Below, in pieces: positions 36,640 through 47,900 of a stretch of 64,000 nucleotides of DNA (position 1 is its first letter; each line of letters begins with the position of its first letter). A model generated the notes under the pieces. It searched no databases. It was given only the letters and a program-made list of their open reading frames with translations, and was not told the origin of the DNA. The position numbers were made by a program, and so were the translations under genes. Origin of the DNA: Prunus persica (lineage: Eukaryota > Streptophyta > Magnoliopsida > Rosales > Rosaceae); assembly GCF_000346465.2 (NCBI RefSeq), contig NC_034009.1, positions 8,837,251 to 8,901,250 on the forward strand. The letters are read 5' to 3'.

Positions 36640-37670
36640 TGTACATGATTCTGTGTAACCTTTTTTATTTATCAGCATGTACGTGGCAACAAAATAAAGA
36701 GATTGGACTGTTTGCATAAGGCTCTCAACTTTTCCTGTTTCAGCACATCACTCACTCATATTTAATAATTATTGATATTTTCTAATATTTGATCATATAT
36801 ATGAGAATATGTGCTGAAAGTTAGGGTTTGATACTAAATAATATTTTCCTTAATAAACAGCAGAAGTTCTTATTTAAGGATGCTTATTTTTAGAGAATCA
36901 CAACACGGCATGCAAATTCATAAGCCATATGTCATAATTTTCATTTCTTTGAAGCTATGGCGTTTGTTCTAGCCTTGAGGTTTTTGTATATGTACTGACG
37001 TAATTTATAAATGCAATTTTTTTAGTGTTTGGCTAAATTTAAAAATAAAAATAAAATAAAAAAACTCCCCTCTGTTTTATAATTTTATTTTTCTTTGAGG
37101 AGAAGTTAATACGTACCAATTAGGAAATCATTATTTTTTTATCCTCGATCAACTTTAGGATCCTGAGTGACTAGGTTTTAGAGATTTCTGATAATTTCAG
37201 GAATTAATTCATAAGTAAATATCAGAAATCAATTTCAATTCTTTCTAGTTGAAGCTTAAAAAATATACAAGTTCAGATTCAATCGGTATAATGTTTTAGT
37301 AAATTTAGGTTTTAGCCATAAAAAAAACTTTCACTTTTGGAAAAAGCCAAACCTTTTTCAAAAAAGACAGAAAAACTTCTCGACTTTCAAATCAAAGACA
37401 TGCAAATGTAAATGATTCATTAAGAAATCCAAAAATAAATAAGGGCAATTTTGTCCATTTTGACTTCTTTTAAAAAATTTCTCTTTTCTTTGGGTTTTTC
37501 CAAAGTCTCCCTAATGTTTTTTCCTTTTCCATTTAGGTACCAACAATAATGTTTTACCTTAATTGAGTAAGATTCTTCTAGATAGCAAACATACTAGCCA
37601 AAAATAAATTAAAAACCAGTAAGACAAAAATAAATTGGGTTTTATGCTTAAAATTAAGAGTGATGCTAAA
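36640..37670. other. Intergenic DNA upstream of galactinol synthase
   Basis: AT-rich. It contains the distal GolS promoter. No gene or distinct repeat was recognised. Confidence 0.5.
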
Positions 37671-37677
37671 CGAACTC

Positions 37678-37878
37678 TAAAATTAACTTAGTACACCCTA
37701 CTATCAAACTATTTATTAAATTACTAATTTACCCTAATATAAAATGACCAAAAAAGATATATTGAATTGTGAAGCAAATGTAATTTTAGTAAGTACACCT
37801 TACTCACCGTATTCAACCCTAATATTCGACGGAGCGACGTTGAACGCTATGAATCCAATCCAACCCCACCACCACCGT

Positions 37879-37940
<62 letters not shown>

Positions 37941-38727
37941 CAAAGTATCTTATTTGCTCTAATTTTTTTGCAATGAGTCAGAATCTTCCATGTGTATGTG
38001 GCGTTCGTCCATTAGATTTGGTTAATGCATTCAACCCACCCAAAACAATAATCATTTGATGTTCATCTACGGTGTTGGTGGTTTCAAGTGAGCATATTCC
38101 CAAACGGCTCTCACACTTGCCCACTAGAACTCCAGCTCTTCACCCTCTGATGAATCTAATGACAATTATGTTGCCGTTTGCACCATAAACACCAACTTCC
38201 AACAACTCCAATACAACCTATTTCTTCTTAATTAGATACCTTTGGGTTGATAGCAACCTCAACAGTCTAAGAAACAAAATCTCTTTGGAATTTTCCTTCT
38301 TCTACTAGTTGAAGGGAGATGGGTTCCAACACGATATTACGGGCTTATTAGAATCTTATGCTCATCGGGTCTGGGTTGGCTGGCGATAAGCAGGGGAAGG
38401 GTGGAGTTTGGCTGAGAGAGAGAGAGAGAGAAGGGCGGTGGTGGTAGGGTTGGGTTGGATGCGAGAGGGCTTAAGTCGGAGGAGGAAGGATGGGGTTGGC
38501 TGGGTGGGGGGATGATGGGAGGTCGATTTCACATGTTTAAGTGTTGTTAAGTGGTTTACCACATGTCAAAAAAATAGAAGGGAAACATGTCGGGCACATG
38601 GCATTTGGTAACAGTAAAATTGGACTCATGAATGAGTTAGGTGTTGTGTGATAGAGTGTATTAGGGTGTACCATGGGTGTTTTTGATAGTTAAATATGGT
38701 GTACTGAGTTAATTTCATAATTTGAAA
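37678..38727. mobile_element. 1.05-kb inverted-repeat (foldback-like) element
   Basis: The outer ends match in inverted orientation: AAATTAACTTAGTACACC plus CTATCAAA on the left, and on the right the complement of AAATTAACTCAGTACACC plus CTATCAAA. A second pair of arms lies inside: TGAATCCAATCCAACCCCAC with CACCACCGTCC and a CT run (37849-37937) against AG run, GGGCGGTGGTGG and GGGTTGGGTTGGATGCG (about 38409-38463). No transposase frame is present, so it is non-autonomous. I could not settle the target duplication. Confidence 0.6.
37883..37937. repeat. (CT)n microsatellite
   Basis: About 27 CT dinucleotides in the left inner arm of the inverted-repeat element. The right arm carries a much shorter AG run (38411-38430). 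Confidence 0.9.
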
Positions 38728-39035
38728 AATATACTAGCTAAAAATCATTCTTTTTATAGAATTTAGAAGGCTAACCATTTTGATGAATCTTTTATACGTT
38801 TTTTTTTTTTGCTTTAGTCAAGATAGGTTGAGTTCCCTGGAGATGGAGGATTTTTATTTATTTAATTTTTTTTTGTGTGTGATTTCATACTCTCAATTTA
38901 TCTATTTACACTTTTCCACCAAATTTTTTGTGTTATAGTAATTGAACACACAAAATGAGAATCAAAGAATACGGGACAAAAGCAGAAGAAATTCTCAAAG
39001 TATATTTTGTATACTTGAATTGTAAATTTAAAGTA

Positions 39036-39178
39036 TTAAGAGTTGGTTTGGAAGTGATTTTGGGAGGGCCAAAATTACTTATAAGGAAAAAACACATCCC
39101 ACATGCTTCTCAATATAATTACTTTAAGTGATTTTAAATGATTGGTCTATCCAGAATCACTTCCAAACGAGCTCTTAA
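39036..39178. mobile_element. Short hAT-type MITE
   Basis: TTAAGAGTTGGTTTGGAAGT at the left end is mirrored by ACTTCCAAACGAGCTCTTAA at the right. Ends of this kind (GTTTGGAAGTGATT) are common in plant hAT MITEs. It is 143 bases long and encodes nothing. Confidence 0.55.
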
Positions 39179-39199
39179 CAACATTTCTACTTTTCTTCC

Positions 39200-40560
39200 A
39201 CAAAAGCTCCTCCATCAAAATTAGAGGAAGACATATTGCTTTGGTAAAGAATCAAATTTTGAATTGTACACAAACAAGCAAAAGAAGATCAAAACAAAAG
39301 GCTAAGATATACTCAGAATAATATCCTTTTGTTTTTGTTTTTGACGAACAAAATGTTCCACACGGTTGAAACACCCATAGTGGAGAGATCGATCAGTTTG
39401 CCATTGCAAAGATAGTATATACTATGCACAAAAGATTAAGATCCCTAGCTATTGTCGTTTACTACAGCTCATTACATTTACTAGTTGTTGTGGAGCACGT
39501 CGTTTTGATTTGAACCAAACACATATTGAAATCTGCGCACACTTTTTTTTAACATATTAGTTGAACCAAATTAAGGTAAAGTCATGAGCAAATGATAACA
39601 TTTTATAAAGGGTTTAGTTTAGTAACTAACTAACTTAAACAGATAATTTTAAATAATAAATAATAATGCTATAGTTGGTTGTGATCTTATTAATTGATTG
39701 GAGTTGTCACAATGTAGAAGCTCGGGATTCACGTACAACACTTGTGCAATAAAATATATCGTTTTTTTTTTCATAAATTAAAAGAAGAAAAAACGTCACA
39801 TTCATTATTTATTCTTTGGTTTGGCTCCTGGACATGTATATACTCTATGCTTGTATCCTGCGAACAAGTGTCCATGGTGACACAAAATCATGGGAATCTG
39901 CCTGAATAATTCAGCGCGCTTTATTTATTTATTTTTTCTGAGATTTGGAAGCTGTACAAAGTAGAAGGAGAAGAGAAAGCAATAACATGATGTAGTTGCT
40001 TTAGTCTGTAAACGAATAAGGTCATTGCAGCTGAAAACTATATATCGCATACGTGGAGAATCATAGAAGTGTTTGCTTTGGGTTGGTTGAGGATAATATA
40101 TAAATTCCAAAATTTCTGTGCTTTTTTTAAGTGTAGTGAAAAAGGATTTACTTGCATTGCTTGGAACGTTGATAAAATGTATATAAATTTTCGTGGGAAG
40201 AACTTACCAATTTATCAGAAGATATGGTTTAAACAAATTTACCTTTTTCTTTTTGAAATTGCTTCCAGTAAATTAGGTGACATATTATTGGAGATGCAAT
40301 CAAAGTGGTAAGAAAACTAGTTGTGATCTTTCAAGATTACACTTTCTCGATTTTTCCTTATCATAAAACACTTATTAAAAAGAAACGTTAACTAAAGTGA
40401 AAGCTTTGGGTGTTAATTGAATTGGCACAGATCTTTGATATCCTCCTAAATAGTTCTGGGTTTAAACTCCTATGATACGCCCCTAATTTTAACTTTGACT
40501 ACAACAACAAACTAGAAAAGTGAAAATTAAGTAATAATTTTACGAAAAAATGATAAAATC
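39200..40560. other. Intergenic DNA between the MITE and the tRNA pair
   Basis: AT-rich. Short open frames here show no recognisable motif. Confidence 0.5.
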
Positions 40561-40567
40561 ATAAATT

Positions 40568-40638
40568 TGCACCAGCCGGGAATCGAACCCGGGTCTGTAC
40601 CGTGGCAGGGTACTATTCTACCACTAGACCACTGGTGC
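40568..40638 (-). tRNA. tRNA-Gly (anticodon GCC), copy 1
   Basis: 71 nt on the minus strand. The 7-bp acceptor stem is GCACCAG/CTGGTGC, the anticodon stem GTACC/GGTAC carries loop CTGCCAC (anticodon GCC), and the T arm is CCGGG-TTCGATT-CCCGG. No CCA is encoded and there is no intron. A downstream T run on the minus strand (near 40545) can serve as Pol III terminator. Confidence 0.97.
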
Positions 40639-40727
40639 TTTTCTGCAATGTCGGCGTATTATTCTATTTGATTAAGTGGCTGAAAAATTATTTAAATAAA
40701 TTGTAAAAAATGATAAAAAGTTACAAA

Positions 40728-40798
40728 TGCACCAGCCGGGAATCGAACCCGGGTCTGTACCGTGGCAGGGTACTATTCTACCACTAGACCACTGGTGC
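40728..40798 (-). tRNA. tRNA-Gly (anticodon GCC), copy 2
   Basis: Identical in sequence to copy 1 and exactly 160 bases away, same strand. The flanks are also similar (AAAATGATAAAA... on one side; GAATGTC..GT..TATTAT on the other), which shows a tandem duplication of the whole unit. Minus-strand T runs follow near 40715. Confidence 0.97.
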
Positions 40799-40799
40799 T

Positions 40800-41602
40800 G
40801 CTTGAATGTCAGTGTCAGTATTATGGTATTTAATGTTTGTTTCCCGTTTTTTAGTTATTTTTTGATGAAACGGTTTATTAGTTACTATAAAACAAGAGCT
40901 AGATTTAGTAGTTTCTGAAACCGAACAAGAAAGGGTTGAAAGAAGTTATAGATAGGGCAACAAAAGAGGACAATGAGAGTACGCAAATGAAGGTTAAGAT
41001 TAAATACAGGATTGGTGGTAATTTCATGCGAGATGATAGGTGATAAGCATAAACAATATTAAGAGCATTTTCAATGAGCTCGTTAAAAGCATGTTATAGC
41101 CAAATAAATAACGGCAGAACATTCCACTCCCTTAGTATGGATGCATAAAACCAACTTATTATTAATTCATTTATAATTGTTTTCACTTTTGTGAATGAGA
41201 CCTCGATTTCGAATTCCACTCTATGGTAAAAGTACAATGATGGGTGCTCTAATTAAATCTTAGGGTTCATTTATGTTATTAGAAGCACCCTATGATTGAA
41301 GGGACTCGATCAAATAATATGGGAACATGGTCCAATCTTCCCTTGAGGAGCAATTTCTTAATAGCACCTCAAGAAAAAGTCTTTAATTGGGATGGTGGGC
41401 CAGTTGGGCCATAGACCCATTTAAGCCCAAAAATTGATCTTGATAAACTTCAATGGGCCTAATTTCATCTTGACCCATGGAATTCAACATAATCACATTA
41501 TCCATGCAAGTACTCTCTCTCTCCAAATCACTGCCTTATCTAAGCGAGACCAAAAGCGTTCAATTTCCTCAAAAGCACTGTGAGCGATAGTGAAGCAGAG
41601 AC
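40800..41602. other. Intergenic DNA and RPS1 promoter
   Basis: No gene was recognised. The last 100 bases contain a CT-rich stretch (TACTCTCTCTCTCC, about 41512) typical of plant leader regions. Confidence 0.5.
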
Positions 41603-44315
41603 ATGGCGTCTTTGGCTCAACAATTCACAGGCTTGAGATGCCCGCCACTCTCAACCTCGCGGCTCTCAAAGCCATCAGTCTTTCCAAAGCAAAACAAAAT
41701 GGCGGGTTTGCTTCCCGTAGTCTCAGCTGTGGCCATTTCCAACGCACAGACCAAAGAGCGCCTCAAGCTCAAAGAACTCTTCGAAGATGCCCACGAACGG
41801 TGTCGTACTGCCCCCATGGAAGGCGTCTCTTTCAATCTCGACTCTTTTTACTCCGCTCTGGAGAAGTATGACTTCAATTCTGAGATTGGAACTAAGGTCT
41901 GTCTTGTAAATTTTGTTTCTTTTTCTTTTCCTCTGAGTTTAAAGTGAAAATGGGTTAATGGGTATGAGCTCAAATGAAGAAATTACATGTCTGTATGTCA
42001 ACTTTGACACTGGGTCTGTGACTCTCTGTTATTGGGCTCACATTAAGCATACCCAAAAGAACTCTTTTTTTATTTCTCTTCTATCTTTTAAAGTTGTATA
42101 AAGTTGTAGAAATGGGCACTAGTTTGTTGGTGGTTATGTAAGTTTATTTATTATATGGATTTGAGATTTTTTTTCACTTACCCCATACCTTGGCAATGTG
42201 AGCTTGAGTGAGTAATCGTTACTGCATAGTCTTTGTGATTCCATGGAAGATTAATTTGTTAACTTTGTGCATCTGAATTTCTTTTTCTTTATCAGGTAAA
42301 GGGTACAGTTTTCAATATAGATAACTATGGGGCATTAGTCGACATTACTGCCAAGTCTTCGGCGTACTTGCCTGTGCAAGAGGCATGCATTCACAAAATA
42401 AAAAGTGTAGAAGAAGTAGGCATAGTTCCTGGAGTGAGAGAGGAGTTTGTGATTATTGGTGAAAATGAAGCTGACGATAGCTTGATTTTGAGTTTAAAGT
42501 CTATCCAGTATGACCTTGCATGGGAAAGATGTAGACAGCTCCAAGCTGAGGATGTTGTTGTCAAGGGTAAGGTGGGTATCTGCTTGTCTTGGTTCCTTCC
42601 CTGGAGTTCTTGTATATTTGAAGCATCAAAAAGAAAAAAATTGTAGTCTTCCAGACAAATTTCTTCTTCTTCTTTGCAGACAAATTCATGTGTTTAACTA
42701 TTTATTCTATATATTCTTAGAAAGCTCTGTTAAAATATATTTATGCAGGTTGTTGGTGCGAACAAAGGTGGAGTGGTGGCTGTGGTGGAAGGCCTTAGAG
42801 GTTTTGTTCCTTTCTCACAGATATCAACAGTTAGTTCTTTAACCTGGCTTCTAAGCTTCCAAGCGTCTTCTTAGCTTGATATTTACACTCTTTCTGATTG
42901 CATTTTCTTGTGTGGTAAAATAATACAGTTGTAACTTGTAAGTAATAATAGCCAAAATGAACAGGCAGTGATTCTCCATTATATTTTTTGCTTCTTTCTC
43001 CCGAAATTGTTTTCAATCCTGCATTCAGCTATCACTAGCATAGTTCCAAATTTTGATCACATTTAGCCCTTACAGTATCTGAGTTTGTCACATTTACTTT
43101 TGTATATCTTAGAAATCAACGGCAGAAGAGCTTCTTGATAAAGAGATTCCTCTGAAGTTTGTTGAGGTTGATGAAGAACAGTCCAGGCTTGTCCTCAGCA
43201 ACCGTAAGGCCATGGCAGACAACCAAGCCCAGCTTGGAATTGGATCAGTTGTCCTGGGAACTGTTCAAAGCCTGAAGCCATATGGTGCCTTTATTGACAT
43301 TGGTGGAATCAACGGCCTACTTCATGTTAGTCAGATCAGTCATGACCGAGTCTCTGATATTGCAACAGTTCTCCAACCTGGTGACACTCTCAAGGTATAG
43401 ATACTATATCCTAGGCAAGTTATTGGCTGAGAATTTGTTGCCACTCTGTTAAGCATTTCTAAACTGCTACTCTTTGTGTAGGTCATGATATTGAGCCATG
43501 ACCGTGAGAGAGGCCGTGTAAGTCTTTCTACCAAGAAGTTAGAACCTACTCCTGGAGATATGATTCGCAATCCAAAGCTTGTCTTTGAGAAGGTATTTTC
43601 TGGATAATAAACTCCAAAGATCTTTACTAGTTGCACTTACTGGATAGTTAATTCTAGTAGAGAAGGTCGGTCTTGTCTTCTTCTTGTGTTTTTTTCCCCT
43701 ATAGATAGTAATTTCTCGTAGTGAACATAGTCTTATAATCTTGTAGTCTGACAGGACAAGAAAAGCTAAAGTTTTATCATGTGTTTCCCTCTTCTCCTAA
43801 TATTTAACATAATTGTACACTAGTTAGCTTTCCTGAAACCAGATAAATGACTGTATATATGTTTGTGATTTGTTCCAATAGGCGGAGGAGATGGCGCAGA
43901 CATTCAGGCAGAGAATTGCTCAAGCAGAAGCTATGGCTCGTGCAGACATGCTCCGTTTCCAGCCTGAGGTACTTGCTGCGTTATTTCCTTGTAATAGGTT
44001 CTATGACTTGATCTGAATATAAAATGGAAAAAAGAAGGCTAGATTAGGAAACCAAAATTGGATGAACTTAAATCAGCTTTTTGGGCAGATGAAAGTAGCC
44101 ATCCAATGGGGAAATTTTACGTTTCATTTCGATTGCATCAAAAAGTGTTTAACCTTGAAAGTTCTCAGTTTTATTAACTTAACCATGCGTCTGTCCTTAA
44201 TTTGCAGAGTGGATTAACCCTCAGCTCTGATGGGATCTTGGGTCCGCTTACTTCAGACTTGCCAGTAGAGGGTTTAGATTTGAGCGATGTTCCCCCGGCT
44301 GAAGTGACCGAGTGA
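41603..44315 (+). CDS. RPS1: 30S ribosomal protein S1, chloroplastic
   Basis: Seven exons, 41603-41896, 42296-42571, 42749-42829, 43113-43394, 43482-43592, 43882-43968 and 44208-44315, giving 412 residues, as in other plants. S1 binds mRNA and helps initiation on plastid ribosomes. The first 40 or so residues are rich in Ser, Pro and basic residues, as in a plastid transit peptide. Three S1 (OB-fold) repeats follow: '[20 protein letters not shown]', '[20 protein letters not shown]' with '[10 protein letters not shown]', and '[20 protein letters not shown]' with '[11 protein letters not shown]'. The rest is '[20 protein letters not shown]', an Ala/Gln-rich helix and an acidic tail. All exon joins are in phase 0. 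The gene is convergent with NEMF. Confidence 0.96.
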
Positions 44316-44467
44316 GACAAAAGTTCTTCAGCATTTTGGGGTTTTTCCTGCTTAAATTTTCTTGTAGAAATTGATGTAAAAGCACATACCCCAGCCTGCC
44401 TGCCTGTAATGCCAATTCACAATCGCATTGCTTTAACCAAACTGTTTATATTTGTTATTCATTTTGA

Positions 44468-44494
44468 ATATATATATATATATATATATATAGC
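44468..44494. repeat. (TA)n microsatellite
   Basis: About 13 TA dinucleotides just downstream of RPS1. Confidence 0.9.
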
Positions 44495-44960
44495 TTTCAA
44501 AATGATTGCAGGTGGCGCAAAAAATCATAATTCTGTACCTGTACGGCCGAGCCAAGCAACAAAACTTCTGTATGATTTTTAGGATGTTTATCAACTAAAC
44601 AGGCTTTGTTCCTTTTCTAGGTACAGTAAATGATATTGAACAAATGAAATGCGATTTACATCAACTATGGATCAATCTTAATTAACTAAATTCAATTTTT
44701 CTTTCATTTGGTCTGACACCATATTCATAAATATGATCTAAGGAAAGGCTCTATTTCTATGGAAACACCCTTGATAATTGATATCAATCTTTTTCTCTGA
44801 CACGTAAAAATGCTCTTACATTCAAGTTGCCTAACAGGATTATGTCGATAGCTGCTTTTTTACAGTAAAGATTATCCTAAGTAACATACTGGAGACAGCC
44901 CCAAAACAGAGAAAACTAATGTGGTCAGTCTTTACAAAACTTGACGCAGCACTACGCAGT

Positions 44961-47900
44961 CTAGCTTCCAGCTTTGCTGTTGCTCTTCTTGACTTTCTTT
45001 TGCTTCTGCTTCAATTGAGTGAGGCCTGCAGATGTTATCTTCACATTGCCAATAATTGCAGCAACCAGCTCAGGATCAGTGCATGCTTTCATCAACTCTT
45101 TCTCTCTAACTGTTGCTTCCGTCATGTGACTAAACAAATTCATAGCAGTTTTTGCGGCTACAAAAGATTAGAAAGATAGAGGTCAAGGATCAATCTATGC
45201 GATAAAAGAAAGCACTTAAAACTAAAATTCCATACTTAATCCCACGAGTGTTGTTATTTGTACCACATTGTTGACCACCTCTCTAATACAGGTGGATCCA
45301 ACATATCTTAGTGGGGCCCACCTCTATTAGAGAGGTGGTCAGCAAAGTTGTCAATGAATGTGGTACAAATAGTATTATTGTATTAGTCCACTCTCTACGA
45401 ACACAAAAACTAGTTTATTACTTCCATTGCCAGAGTTAAGGGAAAAAGAAATTTCCTAGTAACGCAGGCACATCTGCCTACTACCATGGAAAGCATAAAT
45501 ACAAAAAAGCAAGTACCAAGTGGGATAGTCATTTACCTTTCCCTCTCTTCACAGAGCCAGGAGTTATCTTCACACGATATTTGTAAGATTGGACTGAGCT
45601 ATAAGGACCACAGACAGGGACCGCATATAACAGAATATCACTGGGCAGTGGATTGCCAGTCAAGTAATCCACATCATTTAATTTCTCTTTTTCTTCTTCA
45701 CCTATCTCGTGAATATCATCCTCCTCAATTGTCACCTTGTCTAGTTCAGAAGCAGATTTATCCAAACCCAGAGGGTCATCTTCAACTCCAACATTTGCAT
45801 GACTATGTAATGAATCATCTTGATGTTCTTGACAATCCCGGGACAGATGACCTGGCTTTTTACATCTATAACATATTTTTGGAGCATCCTCAGGACCTGC
45901 TAGATTTAAGAGAATTGATGTTATTACAAAAAACCAATAGACTTCCATTAAACATGGTACTAATAAAAAATAACCAGTAAAGCCTTGTGAAGTACAGAAG
46001 ATGATAATCATCACATACAGTTTGAAACAGTAATGAACCCTTGAAGATTGAAGATGACATACCGGGTTTCTTATCTTCAGCCGGAGCTGAATTTTCATTT
46101 TGAGGCTCTCCATTCTTCTGTACTCTTCCAGCAGACTGAAAATTCACAAACATTGTCATTTAGATTGATGATCAGGTCTTGTGAACAAAAATATGAGGTA
46201 ACTTCGGAGAATTGAGGGTACAATTGCAAAGGATGTATTTGACTTTCCCACATTCAATAGGGAAATAATACTTTTATAGTTGTTCATTCATATGGACATA
46301 TCAGAATAAGAATTCTAAACAACTTGTGCGCCTACAAAATTACAAATGCATGAGTGGCGAGAGAAAATATGCCAACAGAAAAGGCAGGAAACTCTTACAG
46401 ATAATCAACTTTAAAGGCATGAAAACTCAAATTGGGAGCTGAGAACAGACAAATTTATAGGCTAGAAAGAATCAAATGGTTATGACGATCAATATAAGGA
46501 TGGTGCAAGTTACTGTACTCACAGCTAGTAAAGCCATACGGATCCTTCTTTCTTCCTCATCCTGATCAGCATACTTCTCTTTCATCTTCTTGAGTTTACC
46601 CTTCTGTCCACGACCAACTTTTCCACCACCTGGCTTCTTATCATGAACTTCCTTTTCAGGCGGGCTTGCAGAAACATCATGTTTCAATTTTTCGTTTTGC
46701 AGCTTAGCATGTTCTTCAGAAACACTACTGGTCTGACCTTTCTTGAGCTTTCTTCTTTCAGCTTTTGAGATATGAGGTTTCTCTCTTACTGCAGCCTTAT
46801 TCTCTTCAAGATTATGTTCCACTACCAAATCAACTGGAGAGGGTTCAACACTATAATTCTTAACGGACATAGCTGCCGATCCAAGCCCAAGAGCTCTATC
46901 AATGAGATCCTCGAGTTGTGGGGTGACAGATGCAACACCATTTACAGCGACATTAACTACATTTTTCCGATCAGAATCATTTAAGGTCCTGTCTTTCTTG
47001 GGAATTTCATGTGAGTCTTGCGCTTTATCAATGGTTGTAGTTAATCCATTCTGAGAGGACATAGCCTCAGATAGGTCTTTCAGATCTGGTTGTTGGATAG
47101 GTATAGCTGAATCAGGAATGATTTTGGATTCTTCTGGAAGTTTTTCCTCTGCAACTTCCTTCTCCGACTCAGAATCAGATAACTCTTTTAGAGGCCCACT
47201 TTCATCAACATCATTCGTCCCTTCCTCCTCACCTCTTACCCTCCTCTCATTCAGATGTGAACCCAAGGAGCTCTCATCCAACCGGAACAACAACCCAAAG
47301 CCCATAATTAGAGGGTGTGGGGGAAGAAAGTTCTTCTTCCCACGAATCATGAAACTCCCAACTGTCAGATACTCCCCTGTAGGAGCAGTTTTACTGACCT
47401 GGTGAGGATGAACCCACCAAGCACTAGTGACAATCTTTGAATCCCATGCCTGGCTGTGGCAAACCTATACGAAGCATCAGTAAAACAGTTCAATATTACA
47501 CATCCAGGTGATATGAAACACTCACAATAACACAGTAAACTAATATGAAAACAAAAGCATTACAGGAAGGTCAGACTTACTGTGAAGCATCCAGCTTGGT
47601 TTAAAGTAAGTGGAGGCACTGGTTGTTCAGGCCTGTGGTTCTTTATCACCGTACTAGAAGCCCCATGCAACTCTGCATGGACATACCTGTTACATAACAA
47701 AATCAACATCAGAAAGAAGATGCTAAGTGTGGCTATAATAAACAAGATGAGCAGAGAAGTTTGTAAACTAAAATTTCATGCAACCAGATTCTTGAAAACG
47801 TGACATTGACCAACTAAGAATTCCCATCTCGCATCAACATGACAATAAATTAAATCATCTGCATTTATGAACAGGATTTCGTTTCTCTTCTCTTGGAGTA

